Shown: piece by piece, positions 25,006-35,892 of the stretch
How the letters are laid out: each line of letters starts with the position of its first letter
How positions within the stretch are numbered: the first letter of the stretch is position 1
Assembly: GCF_000276665.1 (NCBI RefSeq)
Contig: NW_004955447.1
Location: 12,255,024 to 12,319,023 of the forward strand
Direction of reading: 5' to 3'
DNA: 64,000 bases
Source: Chinchilla lanigera
Taxonomy: Eukaryota > Chordata > Mammalia > Rodentia > Chinchillidae
Translations under genes and position numbers: made by a program
The notes under the pieces: model-generated
What the model saw: the letters and a program-made list of their open reading frames with translations, nothing else
Database searches by the model: none
Told to the model about the DNA's origin: nothing

Positions 25006-25163
25006 GCCGGAACTGGTGGCACATGCCTGTAATCACAGCACTCGGAAGGCTGAGGCAGGAGGACCCTTGAAAGTTTGAGGACAGCCTGTGCAACAAAGTG
25101 AGCTCAAGGCCAGCCTGAACTGCATAGCGAGACCCTGTCTCAAAAAGACAAAAAGAAAAAGAA
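25006..25163 (+). mobile_element. B1 SINE (sense)
   Basis: A near-complete B1 on the plus strand: GCCGGAACTGGTGGCACATG, CCTGTAATCACAGCACTCGG, GGCTGAGGCAGGAGGA, AGCTCAAGGCCAGCCTGAAC and GCGAGACCCTGTCTCAAAAA, followed by an A-rich tail. The 'gaggacagcctgtgcaac / caaggccagcctgaactg' segment is an internal duplication, as in B1 (157 bp with tail). The pol III A box (TGGTGGCACATG) and B box are recognisable. Confidence 0.93.
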
Positions 25164-25804
25164 TAATAAGTATAGATAACTGACTAGTAAAAATAAACCA
25201 AATATCAACGTGCAGGTGGAGAAATTATGAAGAAAAGAAATAGTATAAGACTATATACTATTATATACTACTAATAGTATAAGATTATATTTTCAGAAAA
25301 AATGCTAATTTAATATTTCAGCCATTACTAGAAAAAAGAGATGGATGTTAATTTTTGACTTGTGAAAGATAATAAACCATATTTTACATTTACAATCAAT
25401 TATATCTAACTATCTAGAGTATTCTAGATATAATTTCATATCTTTAAATTTTTCATGGTTTTTAAATTGATTTTTTAACTTTTGAAATGACAGGAGTTAA
25501 TAGATCCTGAGTGGTGGAGATTTATGCCGACAATTCTTTCCGTTTCATCACAGATTTCATCTCTTACGTTCAGCTGCAAATTAAAGTATAATTTAATTTA
25601 GCACTTAGATAATTTTTATTATAAAGCAGTATGTACAACAAATCACATTAATATTTTAGTTCTATGTACATAAAAATATAGTAATAGTCCTCAACTAATA
25701 TATTCTATACCTTTTATCCTCTTACCAAGCTATATGAGACTCTCCATATAACCATGGAACATGAAAGATAAGTAACATCTTTCATGCATTTCTTTACTCT
25801 TTGT
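25164..25804. other. unique AT-rich DNA
   Basis: 25240-25290 has repeats of the type ACTATATACTATTATATACT. No gene or other repeat family seen. Confidence 0.45.
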
Positions 25805-25932
25805 CTCTTTTTTCCTTTTGGTGTTTGAGACAGGGTCTCTCTATGTACTCAGGCTGACCTCGAACTCACAGCAATCCTCCTACTTCAGCCTCCCAATTGC
25901 TGTGATTACAGGCATGCGCCATCATGCCAGAC
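25805..25932 (-). mobile_element. B1 SINE (antisense)
   Basis: Reverse-complement B1 on the plus strand: TTTGAGACAGGGTCTCTCTA, GCTGACCTCGAACTCACAGC, TCCTCCTACTTCAGCCTCCC, GTGATTACAGGCATGCGCCA and TCATGCCAGAC. About 125 bp and only mildly diverged. Confidence 0.92.
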
Positions 25933-27829
25933 TTATCACCCATTTCTTATAAATCCACCTGAGAAGACTGAAATAAATAGAAGATGGCTTAATATTAGAA
26001 ACCAATTAACTTATAAACAAAATATCATCAATTCAAAAATTAAACAGAGGTAAATATACACTTTCTTGACCAAATTAGCCTAGCAGCAGAATTTGAAAGC
26101 CACATGAAAAGTACAGGGGGAAAAAATCCAAGAACCTCCTAGTTGTATTTTTATTTGGATTATGAGAATGAAGACTTTATGAGTTACATGTTATTGGGTT
26201 TGAGACAAAGAATAATTAACCCATAAAAATGTGCTACTTTTGCACTTGGAAAAGATTTAGTAAATAGCAAATAGGTTTAGCATTTAGGAGAATCGAGAAA
26301 ATATATGATAAAGTTTCATCCCACTGTATTTATTCCAATTTGAAGATAGGATACCTTGAGAAATAAAAAATACACCGGTAACTTTGGAATGCATGTGCAC
26401 CTAGTTTTTATGACAGTCAGAAAGAAAAACCTTTCTCCTCCTAATATTAGAAACAACCAGGCAGTGGCTTTCTCTCTGAAGCTACCACAAGTGCTCTTAT
26501 TCGTGGTCATGGATGGGGAATTAATTATAGTGGATGGTGAACCACGCACAAGTGCCATGAATCAGTTGCTGATTTCTCCTTGGGTTTGAATTGCATAGAT
26601 TGCTTGATATGTCATAACCAGCTCACTAGCAGCAAATGGACGTTATCTCAACAATAAAAAAGAGGCAATAATACCAAGCTGTCAAAGAGCGCAGGGACCA
26701 TTGTCAGGTCAGAATTCAGGCCTGATTCACTGAAGTCCTGGACATCAGGGATTGCTTTCAGAAACAGGGAGCAAGAGAGCTGAATCGATAGTCATGCTAG
26801 GTGAGGCTCGCTTGACCCCCGGGAGACAGTGCTTTCGATTGTGAGTAAAGAAGGCATTGGTTAGTGAGAGAAGAAATTAAAGCCAAGAATGAGAGCTACT
26901 CTGCCTATGTAATTCTACCTACATCTGTAATTTCTAAGAACTGTTTGAAACCTAAATATCCATATGATTTCTTTGATGCTGATATTATTGAAAGGGAAAA
27001 TTGTTGGAATTGAATTTGTGTTTAGAAGCATTATATGGATAAGATCTATATGTCTATGCTCATGTCTATTTTTCTTCCTGTAAATGAAAAGGAACAGCCA
27101 AAAACACTCTTAAAGAAATACTTGGGCTCATGATTTGTTATTAAGCTTTGTAACAATTATATATCACTGGCTGAAGATGGATTCCTTATCAGGACAATGC
27201 TAAAACCTTCAGTGGTTGTTTTGAAAGTTCCATTTTGAAAGAACACCAAAAAAAGTTTTTATCAGTTCATACTAAGCCTAAACAAAAATAACTCTTTCTG
27301 GGAAAGTGCTAATGTGACATTAAACATGACCTTTTGAGAAACTGATTGAAATTCAATTTTTTTAAAAAAAGAAAGCCAAATAATGTCACATTGAATAGTA
27401 TATCAATTTACATTAGTGTCATTAGAAATTCCAAAAAATGTTTGGATTATTCATTTACATATTTATGAATATACATGTTTACGTAGTCCGACATTATGCC
27501 TATGTAATTTCAGTAGCAGGTAATTAACACTGCACTGTGCCTCACGTCCTAAGAGTACATTCTGAGTAAAGCTAGAGATAAGGTGGTACACTCAGTCCTC
27601 AGAAACCCTTGAAGTGAACACCAGCATAAGCAGAAGTTGTCTTCACTAGCACAGGACTACCTTGCAGGAGATGAAAGATGACCTTTATCATGATTACTCT
27701 GAGAAGCTGACAAATCATCAGCATCCTCAGAGAAGTTTACCTAATGGGTTTAAGCCTAATCAACAGTTCCTTACTTACCAGGGTGAGAAGCATAACAATT
27801 AGAAATGGCTATAGCTTATATCTACATGT
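25933..27829. other. unique DNA with enhancer-like patches, no gene seen
   Basis: 26440-26860 is less AT-rich and carries a homeobox-type core (AATTAATTATA near 26520) and a few CpGs. 27160-27420 has long A/T words separated by mixed sequence. These have the look of conserved non-coding DNA, but conservation cannot be judged from one sequence. The 77- and 80-codon frames here have no recognisable content. Confidence 0.35.
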
Positions 27830-28110
27830 ACCCTGCAGCCCGGAGGGTCATAAGCAGCCTTTCGGATGGTTGCTTCCAGAGTACAGCTGACTTGCTGGTG
27901 GGTGGTGGGGTCTGTTCAGATGAGGATGGCATGGGGTCTCAGCCCGAAAGGGTTTATCTCCCTCGCCAGATCTCTCCTTCACTCTGCTTCCTGGGTGCCG
28001 GGTATGAGCAGCTCTCCTCACCCCTTCCCTTCTGACTTGCCTTCCTGGGGTGGAGCCTGGATTGCGGAGTAAACACGTGGGCAAGAGAAACCTTGCCTAC
28101 TTCAACTTAT
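27830..28110. other. GC-richer block, possible LTR remnant
   Basis: About 280 bp with C/T- and G-rich runs (CTCGCCAGATCTCTCCTTC, CTTCCTGGGTGCCGGG, TGGAGCCTGGATTGCGGAG), then GTAAACACGTGGGCAAGAG. Overlapping frames of 68-78 codons on both strands reflect the composition. The block resembles the 3' half of an LTR in composition, but I cannot assign a family. Confidence 0.3.
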
Positions 28111-28175
28111 AGGCGAGAAACTTGAGCAAAGAAGAAAGGGATGAAGACGGCATAACACTTCTATACTTATCCGTT

Positions 28176-28301
28176 AAGAATTCAAGAGGACGGGGGCCAG
28201 GGATTCAGCTCAGCGGCACAGCGCCTGCCTGGCAAGCGCGGGGTCGTGAGTTTGATTCCCAGTACAGGAAACAAAAAACAAACAAAAAAAGAATTGAAGA
28301 G
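28176..28301 (+). mobile_element. ID SINE (sense) with target-site duplication
   Basis: The body starts with GGGGGCCAGGGATTCAGCTC (28192) and continues AGCGGCACAGCGCCTGCC, TGGCAAGCGCGGGGTCG and TGAGTTTGATTCCCAG, then an A/C tail to 28290. A 13-bp target-site duplication flanks it: AAGAATTCAAGAG (28176-28188) and AAGAATTGAAGAG (28289-28301), one mismatch. The pol III A and B boxes inherited from tRNA-Ala are recognisable; it is a SINE copy, not a tRNA gene. Confidence 0.93.
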
Positions 28302-28899
28302 AATGATTTGCTAAAAATGTATATTCACATATGTACACATCATAGGTATCTATATGTATCCATCCATCTATTTATCCTTATTCTGAATAATTTTCACTTT
28401 TTAAGATCTGATCTTCAATTTTCCATTTTCCTATAGTTTTTAAGAAACTATAACACACTCTAAATCACCTATGCTTCTTCCTTTGCCATTCGATATTGAA
28501 GAATATGCTTTTCTTTTTATAATTACGGGGTTGAAACTCCATGACATATTCATTAATGTGTTATACTCAAATTCTAATCTCAAGAAATACTAACTCAATT
28601 TCCAAAAATTGGTAACTTGGAAATAGATAATTAGTACAAGAAAAACACTGAGACAAATAAATTTTGACCAAAGATTATGAACTTTCTGAGAATTTAGTAT
28701 CATTGAACAGAAACAGAAATTTTAGAATCTGATTTAGATTTCGGAAAAGAAGTCATGTAAAAATACATCCCCTGTTTTTTTAAAAAAGTATAAAAATTAT
28801 AGTTAAAATTATTTGGCAGATACATAGTCAAATGAACACCATGAAATACTTTTATTAGTACTTATAAATTTTATAAGATCATAAGCTTATGTGGCATTT
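28302..28899. other. unique AT-rich DNA
   Basis: No gene and no recognisable repeat. Confidence 0.45.
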
Positions 28900-29228
28900 T
28901 CGTACAAGCGTATAACATGTCTTGCTCAAATCCACAAGGCAACCCTTCTTTAATCTTCCTTAACTTTCATAACCCTTCCTGTTGTCTTTCCTGATCCTCT
29001 GCTCCTCTTCCGTGTCTCTGTATTGGACATTCATGTTCTCTTTGTCTCTTTGTCTCTCTTTGTGTCTCTGATTCTGACTCTTTCTCTGCCCCCCCATGTG
29101 CTTGTCTTTCTGAGATTAGTTATTCCACTTAATGTGCTATGTCCAGTTTCATTCACTTTCCTTCAAATTGCATGATCTTGTCCTTCTTTAGGGCTGAAGA
29201 ATACTGTGTTGTGTACATGAGGTGTGAT
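28900..29228 (-). mobile_element. L1 LINE 3' end, antisense (left part of an interrupted copy)
   Basis: The plus strand shows a C/T-rich 3' UTR block, then GTTATTCCACTTAATGTGC, CCAGTTTCATTCACTTTCC, CAAATTGCATGATCTTGTCC and GGGCTGAAGAATACTGTG. This is the usual antisense order 'ttatttcacttagcataatg...tcatccatg...aaatgacaggatt...ggctgaataatattcc'. The match breaks near 29228 and resumes near 29735, so an element (29236-29724) has landed inside it. Confidence 0.8.
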
Positions 29229-29235
29229 CACAAGA

Positions 29236-29724
29236 TAACAAGCATGTTAGAAGTACATTTTTTAAAATGTATTGCAGTAAAGGACACACTGCCATTGACC
29301 CCTCAGAAGACCCTCCTTCCCTTGAAATATACTAATCTGTCATTCCTGCCAGTTTCTGAAGCATTTCTGGAAATTCTCCTCACTGTCTTGTTTTGCTACA
29401 TCAATGTCTTAATGAATTCAAATCATTTATGAACATTTCTGTCAAATAAAAGAATGAAGTGGGTCTGCATCCAGTTTATTCACCATATCTGGAGCCATGT
29501 GACTTTGGGCTCCCCCTCAATGTCAAAATGATTATGTCAGGTCAGCATATGAATTAATTCAGGGCATGCAGCCAACCAAGGGAACTCAAGTAAGGACCCT
29601 GGAAAGCAAATTTTCAAATCTGCCTGAAAGTGGCTGTCGTGATGGGATGTGTGTTCAAAAGGAGGGAATGTTTTTGAAAACTAATAATACCATTGTGTTT
29701 GTTATTGTGATACCTTTAAAAATT
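29236..29724. mobile_element. mariner-derived inverted-repeat element, copy B, inserted in L1
   Basis: The left arm (minus, about 29250-29400) decodes to ENFQKCFRNWQE then a stop. The right arm (plus, about 29590-29720) decodes to SNLPESGCRDGMCVQKEGMF in one frame; FQICLK, from FQNCFRK-type sequence, is visible in the next. Both arms then give the shared end pattern (GTCAATGGCAGTGTGTCCTTTACTG against CTAATAATACCATTGTGTTTG). The arms face outward with their C-terminal ends, as in copy A. The element splits an antisense L1, so it is younger than that L1. The mariner assignment is inference from the F-Q-x-C-F-x-x-W motif. Confidence 0.55.
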
Positions 29725-29734
29725 TTTAAAAATT

Positions 29735-30990
29735 CATCATATGTTTTGTTCACATTTAATTTTTTGTCCATTTACCTACTGAGACACACATAAGCTGATT
29801 TTATATCTTAGCTATTATAAATTGTGCTGCAATAAATATGAGCACATAGTTATCTTTACAGTATGTTAACATTGATTCCTCTGTATGCATACCAAGGAGT
29901 GCTACTGATGGATTATGCATGATTAAGTTCTAGATCTAGTTTTAGGTTTTTTGAAAAAAGTCCATAATGAGTTTCATAGTGATGGCTCTGTTACATTCTT
30001 AACAAAACTGTATAAGCGTTTCTTTATCTTTGTATCAATATTAGTATTGTTATTTTTAATAAGTTATGCTTATTGGAGAAAGAGGAAAACTCAGTGTAGC
30101 TTTTTGATTTGAATATTATGATGTCTGCAAATGTTTTACATATTTCTATGTGTATACTGGTCATGTGCATTTCTTCTATTGAGAAGAACCTTTTCAGTGC
30201 ATATGCCCATTTATTTATTATATTGCTTGATAATTGGATGTTAATAAATTTGAACACTGTGTATAATCTAGATATTAATCTTCTCCCAGAAGAATAGCTG
30301 CCCCCCAAATTTTCTCCTGGTCTGCAGGTTGTCTCCTTTCTATGTTGAGTGTTTCCTTTGCTATGCAGAGCTTTATAATTTGATGCCATCTCATTGGTCA
30401 AATATGCTACCACTTCCTGAGCTATTAGAGTCCTATTCAGGAAGTTGCTGCCAGTATCTACATCTTGAAGTGCTTGCCTTATGTTTTCTTCCAGCAATTT
30501 CAAAAATTCAGGATTTCTACTAAAGTCTTTGATGCATTTTGAGTTATGCATATAAATACAGTTTGTTCAGCAACATTTTTAAAAGAGGATATCCTTTATG
30601 CAATGTGTAGGATTATCACATTTACATTTATTAGGAACATTATTCTGTAGTTTTCATTATGGTTGCATCTCTATTTGATTTCATGACCTTATCAGGGTGA
30701 CATTGACTTCTTAAAATCATTTTGGAAGTATTTCTTGCCTTCTCTATTCCATGGATCAGTTTGAGGAACGTTGGTGTCCTATAACGTTCTCATAAAATTC
30801 AACTGTGAAATCATCTGGTTCTGGACTTTTCTTTTTTGAGATATTTTATAAGTGTTTCAATATCATTGCTTTTTATTGATCTCTTAAATTTTATAATATC
30901 CTTAGTTCAATTTTGAGAAGGATTTAAGTGTATAGAATTTTTTCCATTTTTAAAAATTTTCTTTCTTGGAATACAAATTTTAAAATAGCC
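29735..30990 (-). mobile_element. L1 LINE ORF2 C-terminal region, antisense (right part)
   Basis: This continues the interrupted L1. It has CTATTATAAATTGTGCTGCA, GATCTAGTTTTAGGTTTTTTG and CAGGTTGTCTCC. After these come GAGTTATGCATATAAATAC, TTCCATGGATCAGTTTGAGG, AAATCATCTGGTTCTGGAC and TTTTGAGAAGGATTTAAG. Within it, 30024-30551 (minus) keeps a 175-codon open frame. Its residues LLEENIRQAL (about 19-28), NRTLIAQE (39-46), RLISRLY (91-97) and WAYALKRFFSIEEMHM (115-130) line up with the L1 ORF2 C-terminal segment downstream of the reverse transcriptase. No reverse transcriptase or endonuclease catalytic core is present in the frame. Confidence 0.85.
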
Positions 30991-31199
30991 CCTACTGGTC
31001 TACTACATAAGACCATGGTTTAAGTGACCAAATGCAATAATGTTCTATAAGAAAATTTCAGAAGTCTCTATCTGGGGCATAAGGAGTATCAGCCATCAAG
31101 ATATTGAAATCTTTTAAATTGTTTCTTCCTGAATGCCCACTTCTCATCTTGCCTGTCAAAAGGTAACTTGTGAACTGTGTCTATCCAGTATAACTTAGA

Positions 31200-31475
31200 G
31201 ATACTTTAAAATTTTCAAATAATTAAGTTATACCATATGAATTCAAAATAATTATTTTGATATTATCCTTGTTTTAGTGTATTGTAAGAAATCATTCCCT
31301 TTTATTATTGAATAATATTTCTTGCATGAATGTACAACAATTTGCTTATTCACCTTGTGACAGTTGGATAGTTTTCAGAGTTTGCTTACAACAAAGATAT
31401 TATAAGTGAATGTATGAGTTTTGTGGAAAAAATATATGTGAGTGCAGCAACTATTCAGTTCATAGAAATATTGAG
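31200..31475 (-). mobile_element. L1 LINE 3' end fragment, antisense
   Basis: The plus strand reads TTATTATTGAATAATATTTC, TTGCATGAATGTACAACAA, TTTGCTTATTCACCTTGTGA, then TGGATAGTTTTCAGAGTTTG and ATGAGTTTTGTGG. This is the antisense L1 pattern 'ttgaataatattccattgcatgaa.gtaccacaatttgtttattcacc'. Probably a separate insertion from the larger antisense L1 to its left, because this pattern already occurs there. Confidence 0.65.
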
Positions 31476-32860
31476 GTAAAACAAGTATCACAATTTGCTT
31501 TGCAGAATTATTTTCAGCCCTGAGATCATGATATCTTCTATTTTGTCATAAATAAATTGAAACAATATAAGTTAGAATTTAAAGTGAATTTAAAACAAAA
31601 TTTTTAAAATAAGTTATATAACACTGGATAAACTTTTTCAATAAACAAATGATACATGAGGTGATCTTCAGAAATATGGCATACTTCTGACAGATGCAAG
31701 AGCATAATTAATCTTTACAGGTATTATGATTAGAGAAAGAAACCAGACCTGACAGAGCACTGAACACACAATTTAAATTGGATGAAGTCCTGGAATAATC
31801 AAAACTCATCTGTGGTACTGTTAATGCGATCAGTAGTTCCCTGATGTGGTTTTGATCAAATGGGGCATGAAGAAACATTTCAGGAGTGACAGAGAATATG
31901 AACCATGCATTCAAAGTAAGACGCTAGTTTCAAATAAAAACTCATTAACTGTCTGTAAATGTAAAGACTGTTACTTTAGCGGTGTGTATGTATGTGTGTG
32001 TCTACACATTTATGTGTATGTTGCATGTTGGGGTCTCTGACAAGCAGAATCTGGAACATAGTTCATCATGTAAGATATATACGCACCGTGTTCTCGGAAA
32101 CAATACCTTTGTGTATTTGGAGATTGGAGGCAGTTTGGGTCAGTACTGAGAACAGAAAATAGATGTGCTGCGTACGGAGCATGATTATATACTAGAACAA
32201 CTCCACTGAGAGTTTGAGGGCATGATTATATACTTGGAAAAACTACTGAGAGTTTGAGAACAACTGTGTTTCATCACCAGTGTGCTCTTTTAGGAAGAAA
32301 TTGTGGAATGGCAGCTGAGACAATCTCTGAGTGAGTGACAGATCAAGGTTAGTAGATGATGCCCTCCCAGGAACAGAGGCTAGATCCCCTCTCCTAAGGA
32401 TGGATTGATGCTGTGCTTCTCTGTCTTTTGGTACAGTGATACTGCCATGAGAAGAGCAAATTAATGAATGGTATGTGCAGATTCTCTATTGTCTTAGATA
32501 ACATTAACCTGGATATAGCTATACTCTAGTATAATCATGAAATGGGAGAAAATCAGATAAAGACCTTTTACTATCTGTTATTAGAGCAAGCAGAAAGCCA
32601 GTAAACACCTAGGAAGGTATCATTAAACACATCCACAAAAAGAAAAATTATCATATGTGGTCGCTCACTTTTCAAAATAAAGGAGAACCTAAAACCACTT
32701 ATGAATTCATGTCATCATCATATTCAAGAAATATAACATTGAAAAAAGGATCCAACTTGTAACTCTATATTACAATAATTTGAAAATTTCCTTAATGTCT
32801 GTTTTTTGCATGCATAATATGACCAAATACAGTCCACTGATTACAGTATGTCTCAGTGAT
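31476..32860. other. unique DNA, no gene seen
   Basis: Contains a GT-rich patch (31980-32025, TGTGTATGTATGTGTGTGTC) and the tandem duplication listed separately. Short frames only. Confidence 0.4.
32179..32258. repeat. tandem duplication, unit about 40 bp, two copies
   Basis: GCATGATTATATACT...ACTGAGAGTTTGAG occurs at 32179-32218 and again at 32220-32258. The copies differ by a few substitutions and a one-base indel in the middle (AGAACAACTCC against TGGAAAAACT). A direct, moderately old duplication. Confidence 0.92.
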
Positions 32861-32864
32861 GTCC

Positions 32865-33240
32865 AGTACTACAGTTTTTAATTGGAATGTCCCCAAAAGC
32901 CTATGCATTAAGGTTTTGGTCCTCAGCTTGATGCTACAGGAGTTATTGGAAACATTCAAGAGCCAGGCCTCAGTGAGAGGTTTTAGTTCCCTGGGACTCT
33001 GAAGGATGAAGGGATTGTGGGACCGTGGTCTCTTTATGCTTCTCCTATGAGGTAAGCAGCTTTCTCCATCCACCATGAACTTGCACCTTGATGCCATGAT
33101 GCACTGCCTTACACAGGTTCAAAATCAACAGGACCAACAAACTGTGGACTGAAATCTCTTTAACCATCAGCCGAAATAAAATTTTCTTCTTTTAAATTAA
33201 TTATCTCAAGTACTTTATTACCTCTGATATCATTACTTTC
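32865..33240 (+). mobile_element. MaLR-type LTR (MST/MLT-like)
   Basis: The start GGAATGTCCCCAAAAGCC then GGTTTTGGTCCTCAGC parallels the MST-type LTR opening ('gaatgtgtcccccaaa...ttaatccccaatgc'). The GTTCCCTGGGA and CTTTATGCTTCTCC blocks and ACTGAAATCTCTTTAACCAT precede a polyadenylation signal AATAAA at 33175-33180 and a C/T-rich end ('ttatctcaagtactttatt'). A solo LTR with no coding sequence. Subfamily uncertain. Confidence 0.6.
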
Positions 33241-33274
33241 TTCTTCTAATGCATCACATGGTAGTGTTCAAAGG

Positions 33275-33660
33275 TTCTGTTTGGGTCCCAGAACCTGTGC
33301 ACATATCTTATGTAACATAGAAAGAATTGCTCAGGGGTAATTAAATTAAGGATTTTGAGATGAGATCATCTTGATTTATCTAGATGTATCTCAAATCCAA
33401 TGATAAATGTCCCTAAAAGCATTGAAAAGGAAAACACAGACTGAAAAGCCATATGAAGACAGAGACAGTACTGCAGTTATGCAGCAGGACACCTGGAGCA
33501 GGTACCTGGAGGTAGACGGGAAGAATCCCCCTCTGAGGCAGTGAAGGTAGAGCAGCTCTGATACCTTGATTTCTGACGTGGTGTCTTCCAAACCAAAAGA
33601 TAACAACTTGTGTTATTTTAAAACACTAAATTTTAGGTAATTTAATATGACTGTCCAGAA
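33275..33660 (+). mobile_element. MLT1-like MaLR LTR
   Basis: Ordered blocks of an MLT1-type LTR: GGTAATTAAATTAAGGATTT, TTGAGATGAGATCATC, TAGATGTATCTCAAATCCAA, then ATGTCCCTAAAAGC, AGACAGAGACAG, CCTTGATTTCTGACG and TGTTATTTTAAAACAC. It lies just downstream of another MaLR-type LTR in the same orientation. The two are too different to be the paired LTRs of one provirus. Non-coding. Confidence 0.75.
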
Positions 33661-34575
33661 AACTCATCAACCCCAACCTTTTTGATTCTTGAATACTTCA
33701 CAATACTGACTTTTTTTTTACCAAATCAAGACCAGTTTTCTGGAAATCTTGTTAGGTTTACATTATTTAATTCTTTCCCTACTTGGGGTGATAATCATTA
33801 TTGTCTCACTGCAGTGAAAATTAATGATTAGTGAAAAAATAGATTATAAAACTAGACTTGCAACTCTTCTTTAAGAGTGAGACTGTCACAGATTTCACCA
33901 ACAGAGTGAGACTCATAGGTCCTACTATATCAGAGAACCAGCACCTTCTGATTTATTCTTCTGGGAGCAATAGGTATCACATTAGAGATGTACATGGCTA
34001 AGGCTGCCATGCTGAGAGAAACAGCAATATAAACATGAAGCAAGGGCGTGGGAATGGATAGAGACAGGTCGAGAGAGAAACGGAAGTAGGGATGGAGACA
34101 GAAAGAATTAGGCTCTGCACATCTACATGAAGCAGTCAGGAACCATCCCTAGTGCTTTTTATTTATTTTCTTATTTTAAGGAGAATTTTTTAAAATCACA
34201 AAATAGCAACATAGACAAAACAAAACAAAGCAAAAATAATAGACCACACTCTATAGTTTGGTCAATTTTACATACTTGTACCTGATAATCTGAGCAACTA
34301 CTTTGAAGATAGCTATATGCAATATAATAACCACTGTTAAGTTCCTGTTATCTTGTTTGAAAATTCTGGATCATTTTCATTGTTTATTTTGTCTCTTTAG
34401 AGTAAAAAAAAAAATTCCATTGGTTCTTAGGCCTTAATGTTTGTGCATGGAGTATTTCTTCATGGCCTGTGCTCTACTCTGGACTTTGAAAAATTTATCA
34501 AACCTGTTATACATCACCTACCTATACAAACACATTATGCTCCCTGGAACAATGTTTTAATCACACCCTCATCCT
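33661..34575. other. unique DNA, no gene seen
   Basis: 34030-34110 is a purine-rich patch (GGATAGAGACAGGTCGAGAG and on). AACAAAACAAAGCAAAAATA near 34216 is a small A-rich tract. No gene or repeat family recognised. Confidence 0.4.
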
Positions 34576-34935
34576 CAATCCTTGGGTAAATCTTAATTTT
34601 TTAAAAATCTGACTTTAATGTTCACTTTCTGAAGAAGACCTTTCCTGATTTCTTCTACCACCTATTTCTCGACATAAGTTTTATCCCAACACTTCCTTCT
34701 CTTGAGAGTCCTTAACTCTTTAGTTTATCCATCTGTATGCATACATTTATAAGATTGTTTCAATCCAAATGTGACTCCCCCTCTGTGCTATAAACTATGT
34801 GAGAGAAACAGAACTAGGAATGTTTCCTCAGCATTGTAGTCCCAGCATTTAGAAACTGCCTGGAGTTTATTAAATATTCAGTAAATACTTCTTGTCTTAA
34901 TTACTGTGAATAAATGAATCAGTTTTCAGTAATAT
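34576..34935 (+). mobile_element. L2 LINE 3' end
   Basis: The layout is that of the L2 3' region: AAGAAGACCTTTCCTGATTT, CACCTATTTCTCG, AAGATTGTTTCAATCC, CTCCCCCTCTGTGCTATAAA and GAGAGAAACAGAACTAGG. It ends in TTCCTCAGCATTGTAGTCCC, AGAAACTGCCTGGAG and TTATTAAATATTCAGTAAAT, followed by GTGAATAAATGAATC, matching the usual 'ccccagcgcctagaacagtgcctggcacatag...tcaataaatatttgttgaatgaat' ending. Ancient and non-coding here. Confidence 0.8.
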
Positions 34936-35794
34936 TTCTATAATTTTACAAAACCAAAATATAAAACCCAAACAAGAAAGGCTGATATTATAGAATTTTC
35001 CCCTTTCGTAGCTGGTCATCTCTCTATAGTTGGCCTCTGCCGAACTATATCAAAATAAAAGCTGTTGTAAAGCACATATATTCATACATACCTGTGAACC
35101 TATTATTCACTGTGAACTGTTTTGTTTCTTCCTCTTTAATTCTTGCCATCTACTCCCAAGAGAATCATACAGAAAAAAAAGAAAGGCAAAGATTTTTGGG
35201 GACCATGTGTGTAACTGTACAAAATTGGATTTAGATGTGACTAGCTACTGACAACATAATTACTGTGGTGGTAATCTTTCTTTTTAGCTTGGAGAACAGG
35301 GAACGTGTATAGTTTCTTGTTCCATTAAGAAATGCCTATAAACCATTTGTACACAAATACAAATGATTTTCCACAGTCTCTAAGAGTTCTCAATTTGCAT
35401 TATGAGTATAAACACAGGGAGGGAATACACACATTGTAAAGGCATGTTATACCACAAATCCTGCTCCTTTCTCTGAATGCATGTTAATAAAATATGATTT
35501 TATATACCTTAGTGTTAGACACTTCATGGTGTTTGTCAGGTAATAAAATGTGTTTTGCAGTTCTCTGCTTTTATCCTAATGGATGGAAACATAGTATACA
35601 AACTATTTTGTGACGTTCCACCCTCCAATCCCATCTTGTGTAATAGCTTTGTATTGATGAACATGGTGAGTCCAGACCATCTTATGTGAGGAAATGATGA
35701 TCAGTTGCATACATACTTGGTTTTATGCAATGGACTTACATGAGTAAGATGTGCTAACATTGGAATTTCACGAATTCTGATCAAAATATTTGCA
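34936..35794. other. unique AT-rich DNA, no gene seen
   Basis: No recognisable exon or repeat. Confidence 0.45.
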
Positions 35795-35892
35795 GAATTT
35801 TCCTCCTTTCTTTTCCTTTCTTTTTTCTTTTTTTCCTTTTCTTCCTTCCTTTCTTTCTTTCTTTCTTTTTCATTCTCTCTTTTCCTTTTATA
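35795..35892. repeat. pyrimidine-rich (CTTT)n tract
   Basis: Almost 100 bp of C/T only, built from CTTT and CCTTT units, purest at 35841-35868 (CTTCCTTTCTTTCTTTCTTT). An interrupted microsatellite; its long polypyrimidine strand can adopt triplex structure in vitro. Confidence 0.9.

Noticed and set aside
32865..33660. The two MaLR LTRs as the paired ends of one provirus
   Set aside because: They belong to different LTR types, are adjacent, and have no internal region between them.
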